Source: Nocardia sp. NRRL S-836 (GTDB lineage: Bacteria > Actinomycetota > Actinomycetes > Mycobacteriales > Pseudonocardiaceae). Taken from it: a DNA stretch of 64,000 nt. A model generated the notes under the pieces. That model did not search any database. It had not been told where the DNA came from and saw only the letters and a program-made list of their open reading frames with translations. Numbering within the stretch: the first letter of the stretch is position 1; each line of letters opens with the position of its first letter. Position numbers and translations under genes: made by a program. Positions 8,170 to 15,723 of the stretch are shown piece after piece. The stretch is from assembly GCF_001279525.1 (NCBI RefSeq), contig NZ_LGDY01000103.1, forward strand, positions 1-64,000, written 5' to 3'.

Positions 8170-9047
8170 CCCTTGACCGCGCCGGCGCTCAGTCCCTGCA
8201 CCAGGAACCGCTGCACCACGGCGAAGACCAGCACGACCGGCACTGCGGCGACGACTCCGCCGGCCGCGAGCGCCCCGAAGTCGGTGTTGAACTCGCCGAG
8301 CGCGTAGCTCAGCCCGACCGGCAGCGTGAACTTGTCCTGCCTGCTCGCGAACATCAGCGCGAACAGGAAGTTGTTCCAGGCACCGATGAACGCGAACGAC
8401 CCGACGGCGACCAGCGCCGGACGCAGCTGCGGCAGCGTGACGGCGAAGAACGCGCGCAGTCGCGTGCAGCCGTCGACCATCGCGGCCTCTTCGAGCTCGA
8501 CCGGCACGTTGCGCACGAACCCGCTCATCAGGATCAGCGCGAGCGGCAGCTGGAACGCGGTGTCCGCGATGACGAGACCGGTGAGGCTGTTCAGCAGCCC
8601 GGCGCCCTTGAAGATCACGAACAACGGGATCAGCAGCATCGCGCCGGGGATGAACTGCGTGCACAGCAACGCCAGCAGGAACACCCGCTGGCCGCGGAAC
8701 CGGAAGCGCGCCAGCGCGTAGCCGCCCATGAGCGCGAACACGGTGACGACGACCAGCGTGCCGACCGCGATGATCAGGCTGTTCTGGAAGAAGAGCCCGA
8801 ACCCGATGCCGTTCCACACCGTGTCGAAGTGCTCGAACGTGATCGGCCACGGCACCAGCGCGGTCTCCCCCGCCGGCCGGAACGCGAAGACGAGCATCCA
8901 GTAGAACGGGATGAGCGTGAACAGCAGGTAGAGCACCAGCGGCAGGTGCAGCCGGAGGTACCGGCCGGGGTCGCGGGGCTTGCGGCGCTTCGGCGGCGGT
9001 GGCGGCGGGCCGAGGGCCACCTCCGGGCGGACGAGGGTCTGGGTCAT
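8166..9047 (-). CDS. Carbohydrate ABC transporter permease 2 (MalG/UgpE type)
   Basis: Inner-membrane permease of 293 residues with six hydrophobic segments. The EAA loop that contacts the ATPase is visible (LEEAAMVDGCTRLRAFFAVTLP). A proline-rich cytoplasmic start (GPPPPPPKRRKPRDPG) precedes the first helix at about residue 32. Its ATG overlaps the stop of permease 1 (ATGA). The C-terminus ends ...SAGAVKG, the usual end for this family, and the TGA stop plus the last base of the Gly codon lie inside the GTCAA end of the tnpB relic. Confidence 0.92.
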   Translation of the reverse strand: MTQTLVRPEVALGPPPPPPKRRKPRDPGRYLRLHLPLVLYLLFTLIPFYWMLVFAFRPAGETALVPWPITFEHFDTVWNGIGFGLFFQNSLIIAVGTLVVVTVFALMGGYALARFRFRGQRVFLLALLCTQFIPGAMLLIPLFVIFKGAGLLNSLTGLVIADTAFQLPLALILMSGFVRNVPVELEEAAMVDGCTRLRAFFAVTLPQLRPALVAVGSFAFIGAWNNFLFALMFASRQDKFTLPVGLSYALGEFNTDFGALAAGGVVAAVPVVLVFAVVQRFLVQGLSAGAVKG

Positions 9048-9919
9048 GCCCGGCTCCCGAACTTGGACAGCCTCAGGTAGAGGATGGAGAAGAACAGCAA
9101 GACCGCGAAGCCGGCCATCGTGAGCGCCGAGCCGTAGCCGAAGTCGTGCGAGTCGACGGCTTTGCGCGCCACGTAGAGCGGCAGCGTGGTGGTCTGGTTC
9201 GCCGGGCCGCCGCCGGTGAGCGTGTAGATCAGGTCGACGTTGTTGAACTCCCACACCGCGCGCAGCAGCGTCGACAGCACGATCGCGTCGCGCAGGTGCG
9301 GCAGCGTGACGCTGACGAACCGCCGCCAGCGACCGGCGCCGTCGACCGACGCGGCCTCGTACAGGTCGTTGGGGATGGTCTGCAGGTCGGCGAGCAGCAG
9401 GATCGCGAAGAACGGCACCCCGCGCCACAGCTCGGTGACGACGGTCGCGGGGAACACCGTCGCCGGGTCGCCGAGCACCGACGTGCCGGGATCGCCGATC
9501 CCCCACTGCGCGAGCTGCTGGAAGACGCCCGTCGACGGGTTGTAGAGCAGGATCCAGATGCCGGTGGTGAGCACACCGGACACCGCCCACGGCGAGAACA
9601 CCAGCGACCGGGCCACCGCGCGGCCGACGAACGTCTCGTTCACGATCAGCGCGAGCACCAGCCCCAGCACGAGCTGCAACCCGACCTCGACGACCACCCA
9701 CTTGGCGCTGAACGCGAGGCTCTGCCAGAACAGCTGGTCCTCGAACAGCATCCGGCGGAAGTTCTCGAAGCCGATGAAGCCGTTCTTCCACGGTTGCGTG
9801 ACGGTGTGCTGGCGGAGGCTGAACCACCCGACGCTGGCGATCGGGTAGACCAGGAACACGAGCATCAGCGCCAGCGTCGGGGCGATCAGGGCGTACGGCG
9901 CCCACGTGCGGGTCCTCAC
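9044..9919 (-). CDS. Carbohydrate ABC transporter permease 1 (MalF/UgpA type)
   Basis: Inner-membrane permease of 291 residues with six helices and the EAA motif LYEAASVDGAGRWRRFVSVTLP. I place the start at the GTG at 9919 because it forms a GTGA overlap with the stop of the PL1-CE8 gene and puts the first helix at about residue 8; longer readings would run deep into that gene. It pairs with permease 2 and the lipoprotein. With no ATPase in the operon, a shared MsiK-type ATPase encoded elsewhere is expected, as known for several actinomycete oligosaccharide importers. Confidence 0.9.
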   Translation of the reverse strand: MRTRTWAPYALIAPTLALMLVFLVYPIASVGWFSLRQHTVTQPWKNGFIGFENFRRMLFEDQLFWQSLAFSAKWVVVEVGLQLVLGLVLALIVNETFVGRAVARSLVFSPWAVSGVLTTGIWILLYNPSTGVFQQLAQWGIGDPGTSVLGDPATVFPATVVTELWRGVPFFAILLLADLQTIPNDLYEAASVDGAGRWRRFVSVTLPHLRDAIVLSTLLRAVWEFNNVDLIYTLTGGGPANQTTTLPLYVARKAVDSHDFGYGSALTMAGFAVLLFFSILYLRLSKFGSRA

Positions 9920-12099
9920 GCGGGGTTCCACCCACCCAGGTAAGCCGCCTTCGTGTACTGCCGCGCCTGGTCGTCGGTCAGCTGCGGCCGGTCTGCGCCG
10001 GTGCCCGCGCCGGGCCCGGTGTTGCGGTACTCCGCGAACCGCGCGCCACGCCACGGGAAGCCGGACATGTCGGTCCACGGTGCGCGCTTGATCGCGGCGG
10101 GCAGCTCGGTGTTCCTGATGACGACCTGGGCGATCGCGTCCGGGTCGCCGCTGGGGTGCCACGGCCTGCCGAGGTAGTAGGTGCCGGCCGGGGCGTCGCT
10201 GCGGATCTTCGAGTCGACGACGAGGAAGCCGTACGGGTTGTCGCGGCGGGTGCTGGCGGCGGTCACGTAGCCGTTCGGGTCGCCGCCGCGGTTCAGCGCG
10301 GTGATGGTGGCCCGTTCGAAGACGGCGGTGGCGCGGCCGAAGAGGAAGTCGACGTCACCGGTGATGGCGCAGTCCCGGTAGTACTGCCGCGATCGCGTGC
10401 CGACGGCCGGGGTGTCCGCGTACAGCGTGTCCTGGTGGCCTTCGAAGCTGACGCGGTCGAACAGCATCCGGTCGCCGGTGGCCTTGACCGCCACGGCCTG
10501 CGTCGCGGTGATCTCCGGGTGCCGTGCGCGGTCGAAGGAGTTGCGGAAGGTGAGGTCGCGGGCGGTGAACCCGTCCGCGGCGATGGTCGCGGTGGCGCTG
10601 CCGGAGGTGCCGTAGGTGGTGCCGTCGGGTTTCTTGGTGCCGCTGGCGTTGTCGAAGTCGATCACCACGTCCTGGGCGCGGCCGGTGGCGCCGCGCAGGG
10701 TCAGGCCCTGCTTGCCCGCCGGGACCTTGACGACCTCCCGGTAGACGCCCTTCGGCAGGGTGACCACGCCGCCCGCCGGTGCCGCGTCGATCGCCGCCTG
10801 CACGGTCGCGAAACCCTGGCCCACCACGAGGTGCGGCCCTGCCGGTCGCGCGCCGGCCTGGAGGTGCCTGATCCGGTGCGCGGGTTCCAGTCCCCTGGTC
10901 AGCGTCGGGGTCCAGCCGGCGTCCGTGCCGAGGCGCTTGTCCGGGAACGCGGCGTTGTGGGCGTCGACCAGGCTGACCGGCCGCCCGTCGACCAGGTTGC
11001 CGACGTCGGTGATCGCCGCGCCACCCCAGTTGTAGACGACCTTCTCGGGTGCGATGCCGCGGATGAAGTTGTTCTGGGCGTAGATCTGCGAACGGACGCC
11101 GACGCCCCAGCTGTAGACCTGCGAACCCTCGTACAGGTTGTTGTAGACGTGCACCTGTCCGAACCGGACGCGCGGCGCGCGCTCCTGCACGTTGCGGAAC
11201 ACGTTGTGGTGCACCGAGACACGCAGCTTGCCCGGGTCGGTGGTGGAGCTGTTGGACGAGCCGATCAGCATGGTCTTGCCGTGGTCGGCGAACACGTTGC
11301 GGGACACCGTGACGAGGTCCGAGGCGTTCGTGATGTCGAGCTGGCCGTCGTGCACCTGGTAGGGCCGTCCGAAGTGGAGCGGCTGGGTGCTGTCGGGGTT
11401 CGGCTCGTCGGTGAACGTGTTGTGGTCCACCCACACGTGCTCGGAGCGCTGCAACGACACCGAGTCGTACAGCGAGTTCCAGTTGCCGGGCGACGCGCCG
11501 GGGCTGTTGTCGGTCGGGTCCCACTGCGGGAAGCAGTCGCGGGTGTCGCGGAAGGTCAGGTTGCGCACGATCACGTTGCGCACGCCGTGGATCCGCAGGC
11601 TGCCACCGGTGATCCCGGCACCGGCGCCGACCCCGATGATCGTGGTGTCCGACCCGACGGTCAGCGCGATGGTGGCCTCCTGCCGCTTCGCCGACGCGGC
11701 CCGCGCGTTCTCCAGCGGCCCCTCCGGCTCGCGTTCCCACCCCCACACCGCCGGGTCGTAGGCGGCCAGGTACCCGGCCTCGGTGTAGCCGTCGGTCGCG
11801 TAGTCCGCGCAGCCCAACGGTTTCCCGTCGGCGCCGGTGTTCGCGTCGATCACGCCCCTGACCTTGACGATCCGCGGCGCCGGTGCGGCGAGCGCCGCGA
11901 CGAGCTCCGCCCGCGTGCGCACCTCGTGCACGTGACCGGCGGGCGCCGCCGCACCACCGGTCGTGCCTGGACCACTGCTCGCCCACCCGTCACCGGCGGG
12001 CAGCACCTGCCGGGCCGGGTCGTGGCCCGCGTGTGCGGTCGCGCCCGTCACCGCCGCACCCGCGCACGCCAAAACCACCGCACCAACGATCAGCCGCAT
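9916..12099 (-). CDS. Secreted pectate lyase (PL1) - pectin methylesterase (CE8) fusion
   Basis: Bifunctional 727-residue pectin-degrading enzyme. Signal peptide 1-24 (MRLIVGAVVLACAGAAVTGATAHA). PL1 parallel beta-helix about 30-420, with VWVDHNTFTD, VFADHGKTMLIGSS and basic VHHNVFRNVQERAPRVRFG segments. CE8 about 430-727, with the QAVAVK, GHQDTLYAD, GDVDFLFGRA (catalytic Asp) and YLGRPWHP blocks. Linking the two makes sense because demethylated pectin is the lyase substrate. The ATG at 12099 follows GAGAGGG. Translation is coupled by a GTGA overlap to permease 1, tying extracellular attack to uptake in one transcript. Confidence 0.93.
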   Translation of the reverse strand: MRLIVGAVVLACAGAAVTGATAHAGHDPARQVLPAGDGWASSGPGTTGGAAAPAGHVHEVRTRAELVAALAAPAPRIVKVRGVIDANTGADGKPLGCADYATDGYTEAGYLAAYDPAVWGWEREPEGPLENARAASAKRQEATIALTVGSDTTIIGVGAGAGITGGSLRIHGVRNVIVRNLTFRDTRDCFPQWDPTDNSPGASPGNWNSLYDSVSLQRSEHVWVDHNTFTDEPNPDSTQPLHFGRPYQVHDGQLDITNASDLVTVSRNVFADHGKTMLIGSSNSSTTDPGKLRVSVHHNVFRNVQERAPRVRFGQVHVYNNLYEGSQVYSWGVGVRSQIYAQNNFIRGIAPEKVVYNWGGAAITDVGNLVDGRPVSLVDAHNAAFPDKRLGTDAGWTPTLTRGLEPAHRIRHLQAGARPAGPHLVVGQGFATVQAAIDAAPAGGVVTLPKGVYREVVKVPAGKQGLTLRGATGRAQDVVIDFDNASGTKKPDGTTYGTSGSATATIAADGFTARDLTFRNSFDRARHPEITATQAVAVKATGDRMLFDRVSFEGHQDTLYADTPAVGTRSRQYYRDCAITGDVDFLFGRATAVFERATITALNRGGDPNGYVTAASTRRDNPYGFLVVDSKIRSDAPAGTYYLGRPWHPSGDPDAIAQVVIRNTELPAAIKRAPWTDMSGFPWRGARFAEYRNTGPGAGTGADRPQLTDDQARQYTKAAYLGGWNPA

Positions 12100-12220
12100 C
12101 GGGGAATACCCTCTCGATCGATGAATTCACATTCTTGAACAACGTCCACGATCGTGAAACGAGTATTGCGAACGTTTCCGGCACGCGTCAACGCAGTGAA
12201 TTCATTCGACGAACGGGCAC

Positions 12221-12250
12221 GCCGTTCGATGATTCTTCGAGTCGAACGGC
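12221..12250. repeat. Inverted repeat between MFS and PL1-CE8 genes
   Basis: Nine-bp arms GCCGTTCGA / TCGAACGGC with a 12-nt loop, about 60 bp beyond the MFS stop. It could terminate the MFS transcript or serve as a control site for the pectin operon. There is no T-run, so its role is uncertain. Confidence 0.45.
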
Positions 12251-12310
12251 GTCGAATTACAGGCGATGCGGAAAATCTTTTCGATCAGAGACCGATGAAT
12301 TCCTGTCCGG

Positions 12311-13507
12311 CTAGGGGGTGACGTCCTCGCGCACCGCACCGGCGGGCTGCCGCAGTGATGGCACGAACGCCAGCGCTGGCAGCAACAACAACGGCACGAC
12401 CAGCAACCCGCGCAGCACCCCGACGTGGTCGCCGAGGAAGCCGACGAGCGGCGGTCCCGCCAGGAACGCCGTGTACCCGATCACCGCGACCACGCTGACC
12501 CGTGCCGCCGCCTGCTCGGCGTCGTCGGCGGCAGCACTCATCCCCACCGGGAACCCCAGCGCGGTACCGAGTCCCCACAGCGCGACACCGGCCACCGCCA
12601 CGGCCGGCGAGCCGCCGAGCACCGCCAGCGTCACGCCGGCCGCCGCCAGCAGCATCGTGGTGACCAGCACGGGCACCCGGCCCCACCGGTCCAATGCGAT
12701 CGTGCCGACGATCCGGCCGAACGTCATGGTCGTCACGAACACGCCGAACACCAGCGCGCCGGTCGCGGGGTCGAACTCGTAGCCGTCGACGAACGCCACC
12801 GCCACCCAGTCGTTCGCGGTGCCCTCGGTGAACGCCAGCACCAGCACGAGCGCCCCGATCAGCAACGTGCGGGGCTCGCGCCACGCGGCCAGGACACCGC
12901 TGCCGGTGCCGTGCTCCGGTTCGCCGGCGAAGCTGTAGGTGCGCGCGGCCAGCAGCGTGCCACCCGCGACCACGGCCGCCACCACGACGAGGTGCGCCGT
13001 CACCGGGAGCACCAGCCACGCCACCAGCGACGCCAAGCCCGCCGCGGCCACCGTGCCCAGGCTCCACATGGCGTGGAACCGCGGCATCACGGTCCGCCCG
13101 AGCGCGCGTTCGACCTCGGCGGCCTCGACGTTCATCGCGACGTCGCACAGGCCGGAGCCGTAGCCCAGCACGAAGATCCCGGCGGCGGTCAGCGCGACCG
13201 AGGGAATGGCCCCGATCCCGGTACCCGCCACCGCGAGGCCGGTGGCGACCACGACCGCCGACACGCACACGGTGCGCCGCGGTCCGAGCCGGTGCGTGAC
13301 CTCGCCCGCGGTGAGCATCGCCAGGAACGCACCGGCGGACATGGACAACAGCAGCAGCCCCAGCGCGCCCGCCGTCAGGCCCAGCGCGTCACGGGCGACC
13401 GGCACGCGGGCGAACCAGGTCGCCACGGCCACACCGTTGAGCCCGAACGTGACCGCGACCCCCGCCGCGGCCGCTCGGACCTGCCTGCGCGGCAACGTGT
13501 CCGTCAT
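12311..13507 (-). CDS. MFS transporter (YbjJ-like, 12 TM)
   Basis: Integral membrane secondary transporter of 398 residues with about 12 hydrophobic segments and the cytoplasmic loop GEVTHRLGPRRTV between helices 2 and 3. The ATG at 13507 has AAGGGG upstream. Its closest recognisable resemblance is to YbjJ-type sugar/efflux MFS proteins; the substrate is not deducible. It is divergent from a LacI regulator, and one palindromic operator sits between them, so the regulator probably controls it in response to a sugar. Confidence 0.85.
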   Translation of the reverse strand: MTDTLPRRQVRAAAAGVAVTFGLNGVAVATWFARVPVARDALGLTAGALGLLLLSMSAGAFLAMLTAGEVTHRLGPRRTVCVSAVVVATGLAVAGTGIGAIPSVALTAAGIFVLGYGSGLCDVAMNVEAAEVERALGRTVMPRFHAMWSLGTVAAAGLASLVAWLVLPVTAHLVVVAAVVAGGTLLAARTYSFAGEPEHGTGSGVLAAWREPRTLLIGALVLVLAFTEGTANDWVAVAFVDGYEFDPATGALVFGVFVTTMTFGRIVGTIALDRWGRVPVLVTTMLLAAAGVTLAVLGGSPAVAVAGVALWGLGTALGFPVGMSAAADDAEQAAARVSVVAVIGYTAFLAGPPLVGFLGDHVGVLRGLLVVPLLLLPALAFVPSLRQPAGAVREDVTP

Positions 13508-13549
13508 TCCGGTTCCCCTTTCTCGATCCACAAACCCACACCCCACACG

Positions 13550-13563
13550 TGGAAGCGCTTCCA
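13550..13563. promoter_or_regulatory. LacI-family operator TGGAAGCGCTTCCA
   Basis: Perfect 14-bp palindrome in the 72-bp gap between the divergent MFS and LacI genes. It is placed to control both, including autoregulation. It differs from the CebR-type and AraR-type sites. Confidence 0.82.
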
Positions 13564-13579
13564 CCGCAATACTGGGGAA

Positions 13580-14563
13580 ATGACGGGACAACACACCCCG
13601 ACACTGGACGACGTGGCCCGCGCCGCCGGCGTGTCACGGGCCACCGCCTCACGTGTGGTCACCGGTCAGGGCGCGGCTTCACGCGACGCGCGTGACCGGG
13701 TGGCCGCCGCCGTGGCACAGCTGGGTTACGTGCCCGACGCCGCTGCCCGCGCACTGGCCAGCCGCAGCGGCACGCGCCTCGCCGTCGCCGTGATCGGCCG
13801 CACCGCCGCCGTGCTCGACGACCCCTACGTCGGCCGGGTGCTGACCACGGCCGCGCACACCGCCGCCGAACGCGAGGTCGGCGTCTCCCTGCACTGGCTA
13901 CCGCTGCACGACCCGTACTCGCTCGCCCGGCTCGCCGTGACCCGCAACCTGGGCGGCCTGCTGGTGGTGAACCCGACGCAGCCGGCGCTCGACACGGTGC
14001 CACGCGCGTTGCGCGGCCGGGTCGCCGCGATCGGCGTCGGCACCAGCCACGTGCCGTCGTTCGACGTGGACAACGGCACCGGTACCGAAGGCGTGGTGCG
14101 GCACCTTGCGAACACCGGCCGGCGCCGCATCGCCATGGTCACCGGCCCGCCGTGGCTGCCGTGCGGCGACCGGGCCGTCGCCGCCTACCGGCGGGTGGTG
14201 CAGGACACCGGCGGCGAGGCCAGGGTGGTACCCGGCGACTTCACCGCCGCCCGCGGCGCCGAGGCCGCCGCCGAGATCATGCTGCGCTGGCCCGACACCG
14301 ACGCCGTCTTCGCGCTCAGCGACCTCACCGCGCTCGGTGTCCTCGACGGACTGCACGCCCTCGGCGTCGGTGTGCCCTCGGACGTGGCGGTCGCCGGGTT
14401 CGACGACATCGCGTTCGCCTGCCTCAGCCGGCCCGCGCTCACCACGTCCACCCACCCGGTGGAACAGATCGCCGCGGCCGCCGCACGAACCGTGCTCGAC
14501 CGCCACGACACCGCGCCCACGACCTTCTACCCCTCCACCCTCGTGGTCCGCGACAGCGCCTGA
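13580..14563 (+). CDS. LacI-family transcriptional regulator
   Basis: 327-residue repressor. N-terminal HTH and hinge (TLDDVARAAGVSRATASRVVTGQG, about residues 7-55) followed by a periplasmic-binding-like effector domain ending FDDIAFACLSRPALTT. The ATG at 13580 has GGGGAA 5 bp upstream. It is divergent from the MFS transporter with a shared operator, so local control is the simplest reading. The effector is unknown. A palindromic terminator follows. Confidence 0.9.
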   Translation: MTGQHTPTLDDVARAAGVSRATASRVVTGQGAASRDARDRVAAAVAQLGYVPDAAARALASRSGTRLAVAVIGRTAAVLDDPYVGRVLTTAAHTAAEREVGVSLHWLPLHDPYSLARLAVTRNLGGLLVVNPTQPALDTVPRALRGRVAAIGVGTSHVPSFDVDNGTGTEGVVRHLANTGRRRIAMVTGPPWLPCGDRAVAAYRRVVQDTGGEARVVPGDFTAARGAEAAAEIMLRWPDTDAVFALSDLTALGVLDGLHALGVGVPSDVAVAGFDDIAFACLSRPALTTSTHPVEQIAAAAARTVLDRHDTAPTTFYPSTLVVRDSA

Positions 14564-14582
14564 CCCGCCGCTCCCCCTGTCT

Positions 14583-14630
14583 CACGCGGGGGCCTTTCGT
14601 ACGCTCCTGTAGTACGAAAGCTCCCGCGTG
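14583..14630. repeat. 48-nt palindromic repeat, copy 1 (bidirectional terminator)
   Basis: Arms CACGCGGGGGCCTTTCGTAC and GTACGAAAGCTCCCGCGTG around a 9-nt loop. It sits exactly between the convergent LacI and SNase-CBM2 genes. A near-identical copy occurs at 62114-62162 in the same kind of convergent position, and half a unit at 23597. Confidence 0.8.
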
Positions 14631-14698
14631 CGGTGCAATGGGGCTGGTGGGGCACGGGTGGGTGATCTAGCCGGTGGTCGGGAGTGCGGTAGAAGCGG

Positions 14699-15646
14699 TC
14701 ACTCCACCATGCAGGTTTCGTCGTTGAGTATGAACGCGCCGGGTGCGGAGTTGGCGGCGCGCACGGAGCCGTTGAACCCGACCAGCACCGAGCCGCCGGC
14801 CGGGAGCTGCGCGTTGTAAGCCGCGTTGGCGGCGTTGACGGTGGCGCCGGTCTGGCGCGGGGTCGCGTTCCACATGCCGGTGACGGTCTGGCCGTTGGCG
14901 AAGGTCCACCGCAGGGTCCAGCCGTTGACCGCCTGGGGACCGGTGTTGCGGACCGTCACGTTCGCCTGGAACCCGCCGGGCCACTGGCCGGTGATGCGGT
15001 ACGCGACGGCGCAACCGCGGGCGGGTGGTGCGGGCGGACGGGCGGGAACCGTCGTCGTGGGCGGCGCCGGGCGGGGCGGCGGCACCACGGGAGGAGCCGG
15101 TGGTGTCGGCGTCGTGGCAACCGGCACCGGAGGGGCTGGCACCGGAAGGGCTGGCGGCGAAGGTACGAGGTCGAGGCCGTTGCAGGGCGCGCCCCACAAC
15201 CCGAGGTCGGCGGCGGCGGCCTGCGACTCGGCGGCCACCAGCGGCCCGCCGTCGACGCCCTCGGCTCGCAGCACTCCCTGCCGCACGGCGAGCTGTGCGT
15301 AGTCGGCGCCGTCCTCCAGCACGAGTTTCACGCCGTCGTCGAGGAAGTCGACCCGGACGGCGGTGGCCAGCAGCGTCGTGCGGGCGAACGCGACCGCGGC
15401 CTCCGCCCAGCAGTCCGCCGGTGCCGCCAGCCGTGCCACGCGCACCGTCGTGCCGTCGGCCAGCTCGACCGTCCTGGCGTCGATCACGTCCCGCACGAAG
15501 TGCAGCACGCCCTGGGAGGCCGTTTGCTCGTTCACGAGCGAGGGCGGCTTCCAGGGCGTGCGGCTTGGAGGTGGTGGTGTCGACGGTTCCGCCGTGCACG
15601 CTCCGGTGAGCAGGACCAAAATCACGAGCAAGTTCTTGCGCGCCAC
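14699..15646 (-). CDS. Lipoprotein with degenerate SNase-like domain, Pro/Thr linker and CBM2
   Basis: 315 residues. The GTG at 15646 is preferred (AGGGG five bases upstream); it gives a lipoprotein signal with lipobox LLTGAC. Residues about 35-140 follow the thermonuclease fold pattern (VIDARTVELADGTTVRVARLAAP...FARTTLL...YAQLAVRQGVLRAEG...WGAPC). The DGDT calcium site has become DART and the catalytic TPE glutamate has become APA, so nuclease activity is unlikely. A proline/valine/threonine-rich linker (about 150-210) leads to a C-terminal CBM2 (GCAVAYRITGQWPGGFQANV). It may be a membrane-tethered cellulose-binding protein. The SNase assignment rests on pattern only. Confidence 0.7.
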   Translation of the reverse strand: MARKNLLVILVLLTGACTAEPSTPPPPSRTPWKPPSLVNEQTASQGVLHFVRDVIDARTVELADGTTVRVARLAAPADCWAEAAVAFARTTLLATAVRVDFLDDGVKLVLEDGADYAQLAVRQGVLRAEGVDGGPLVAAESQAAAADLGLWGAPCNGLDLVPSPPALPVPAPPVPVATTPTPPAPPVVPPPRPAPPTTTVPARPPAPPARGCAVAYRITGQWPGGFQANVTVRNTGPQAVNGWTLRWTFANGQTVTGMWNATPRQTGATVNAANAAYNAQLPAGGSVLVGFNGSVRAANSAPGAFILNDETCMVE

Positions 15647-15723
15647 CACTACCCCTATTGTCGTTAAATCATCAACTACATTAGGGGGTGGCGGCGCCGT
15701 CTCAATCGACCGTTCGGAGTGGA

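Noticed and set aside
12122..12204. Two TGAATTCA palindromes upstream of the PL1-CE8 operon as operators
   Set aside because: Eight-bp A/T-containing palindromes are short and lack the central CG of LacI sites; noted but not supported.
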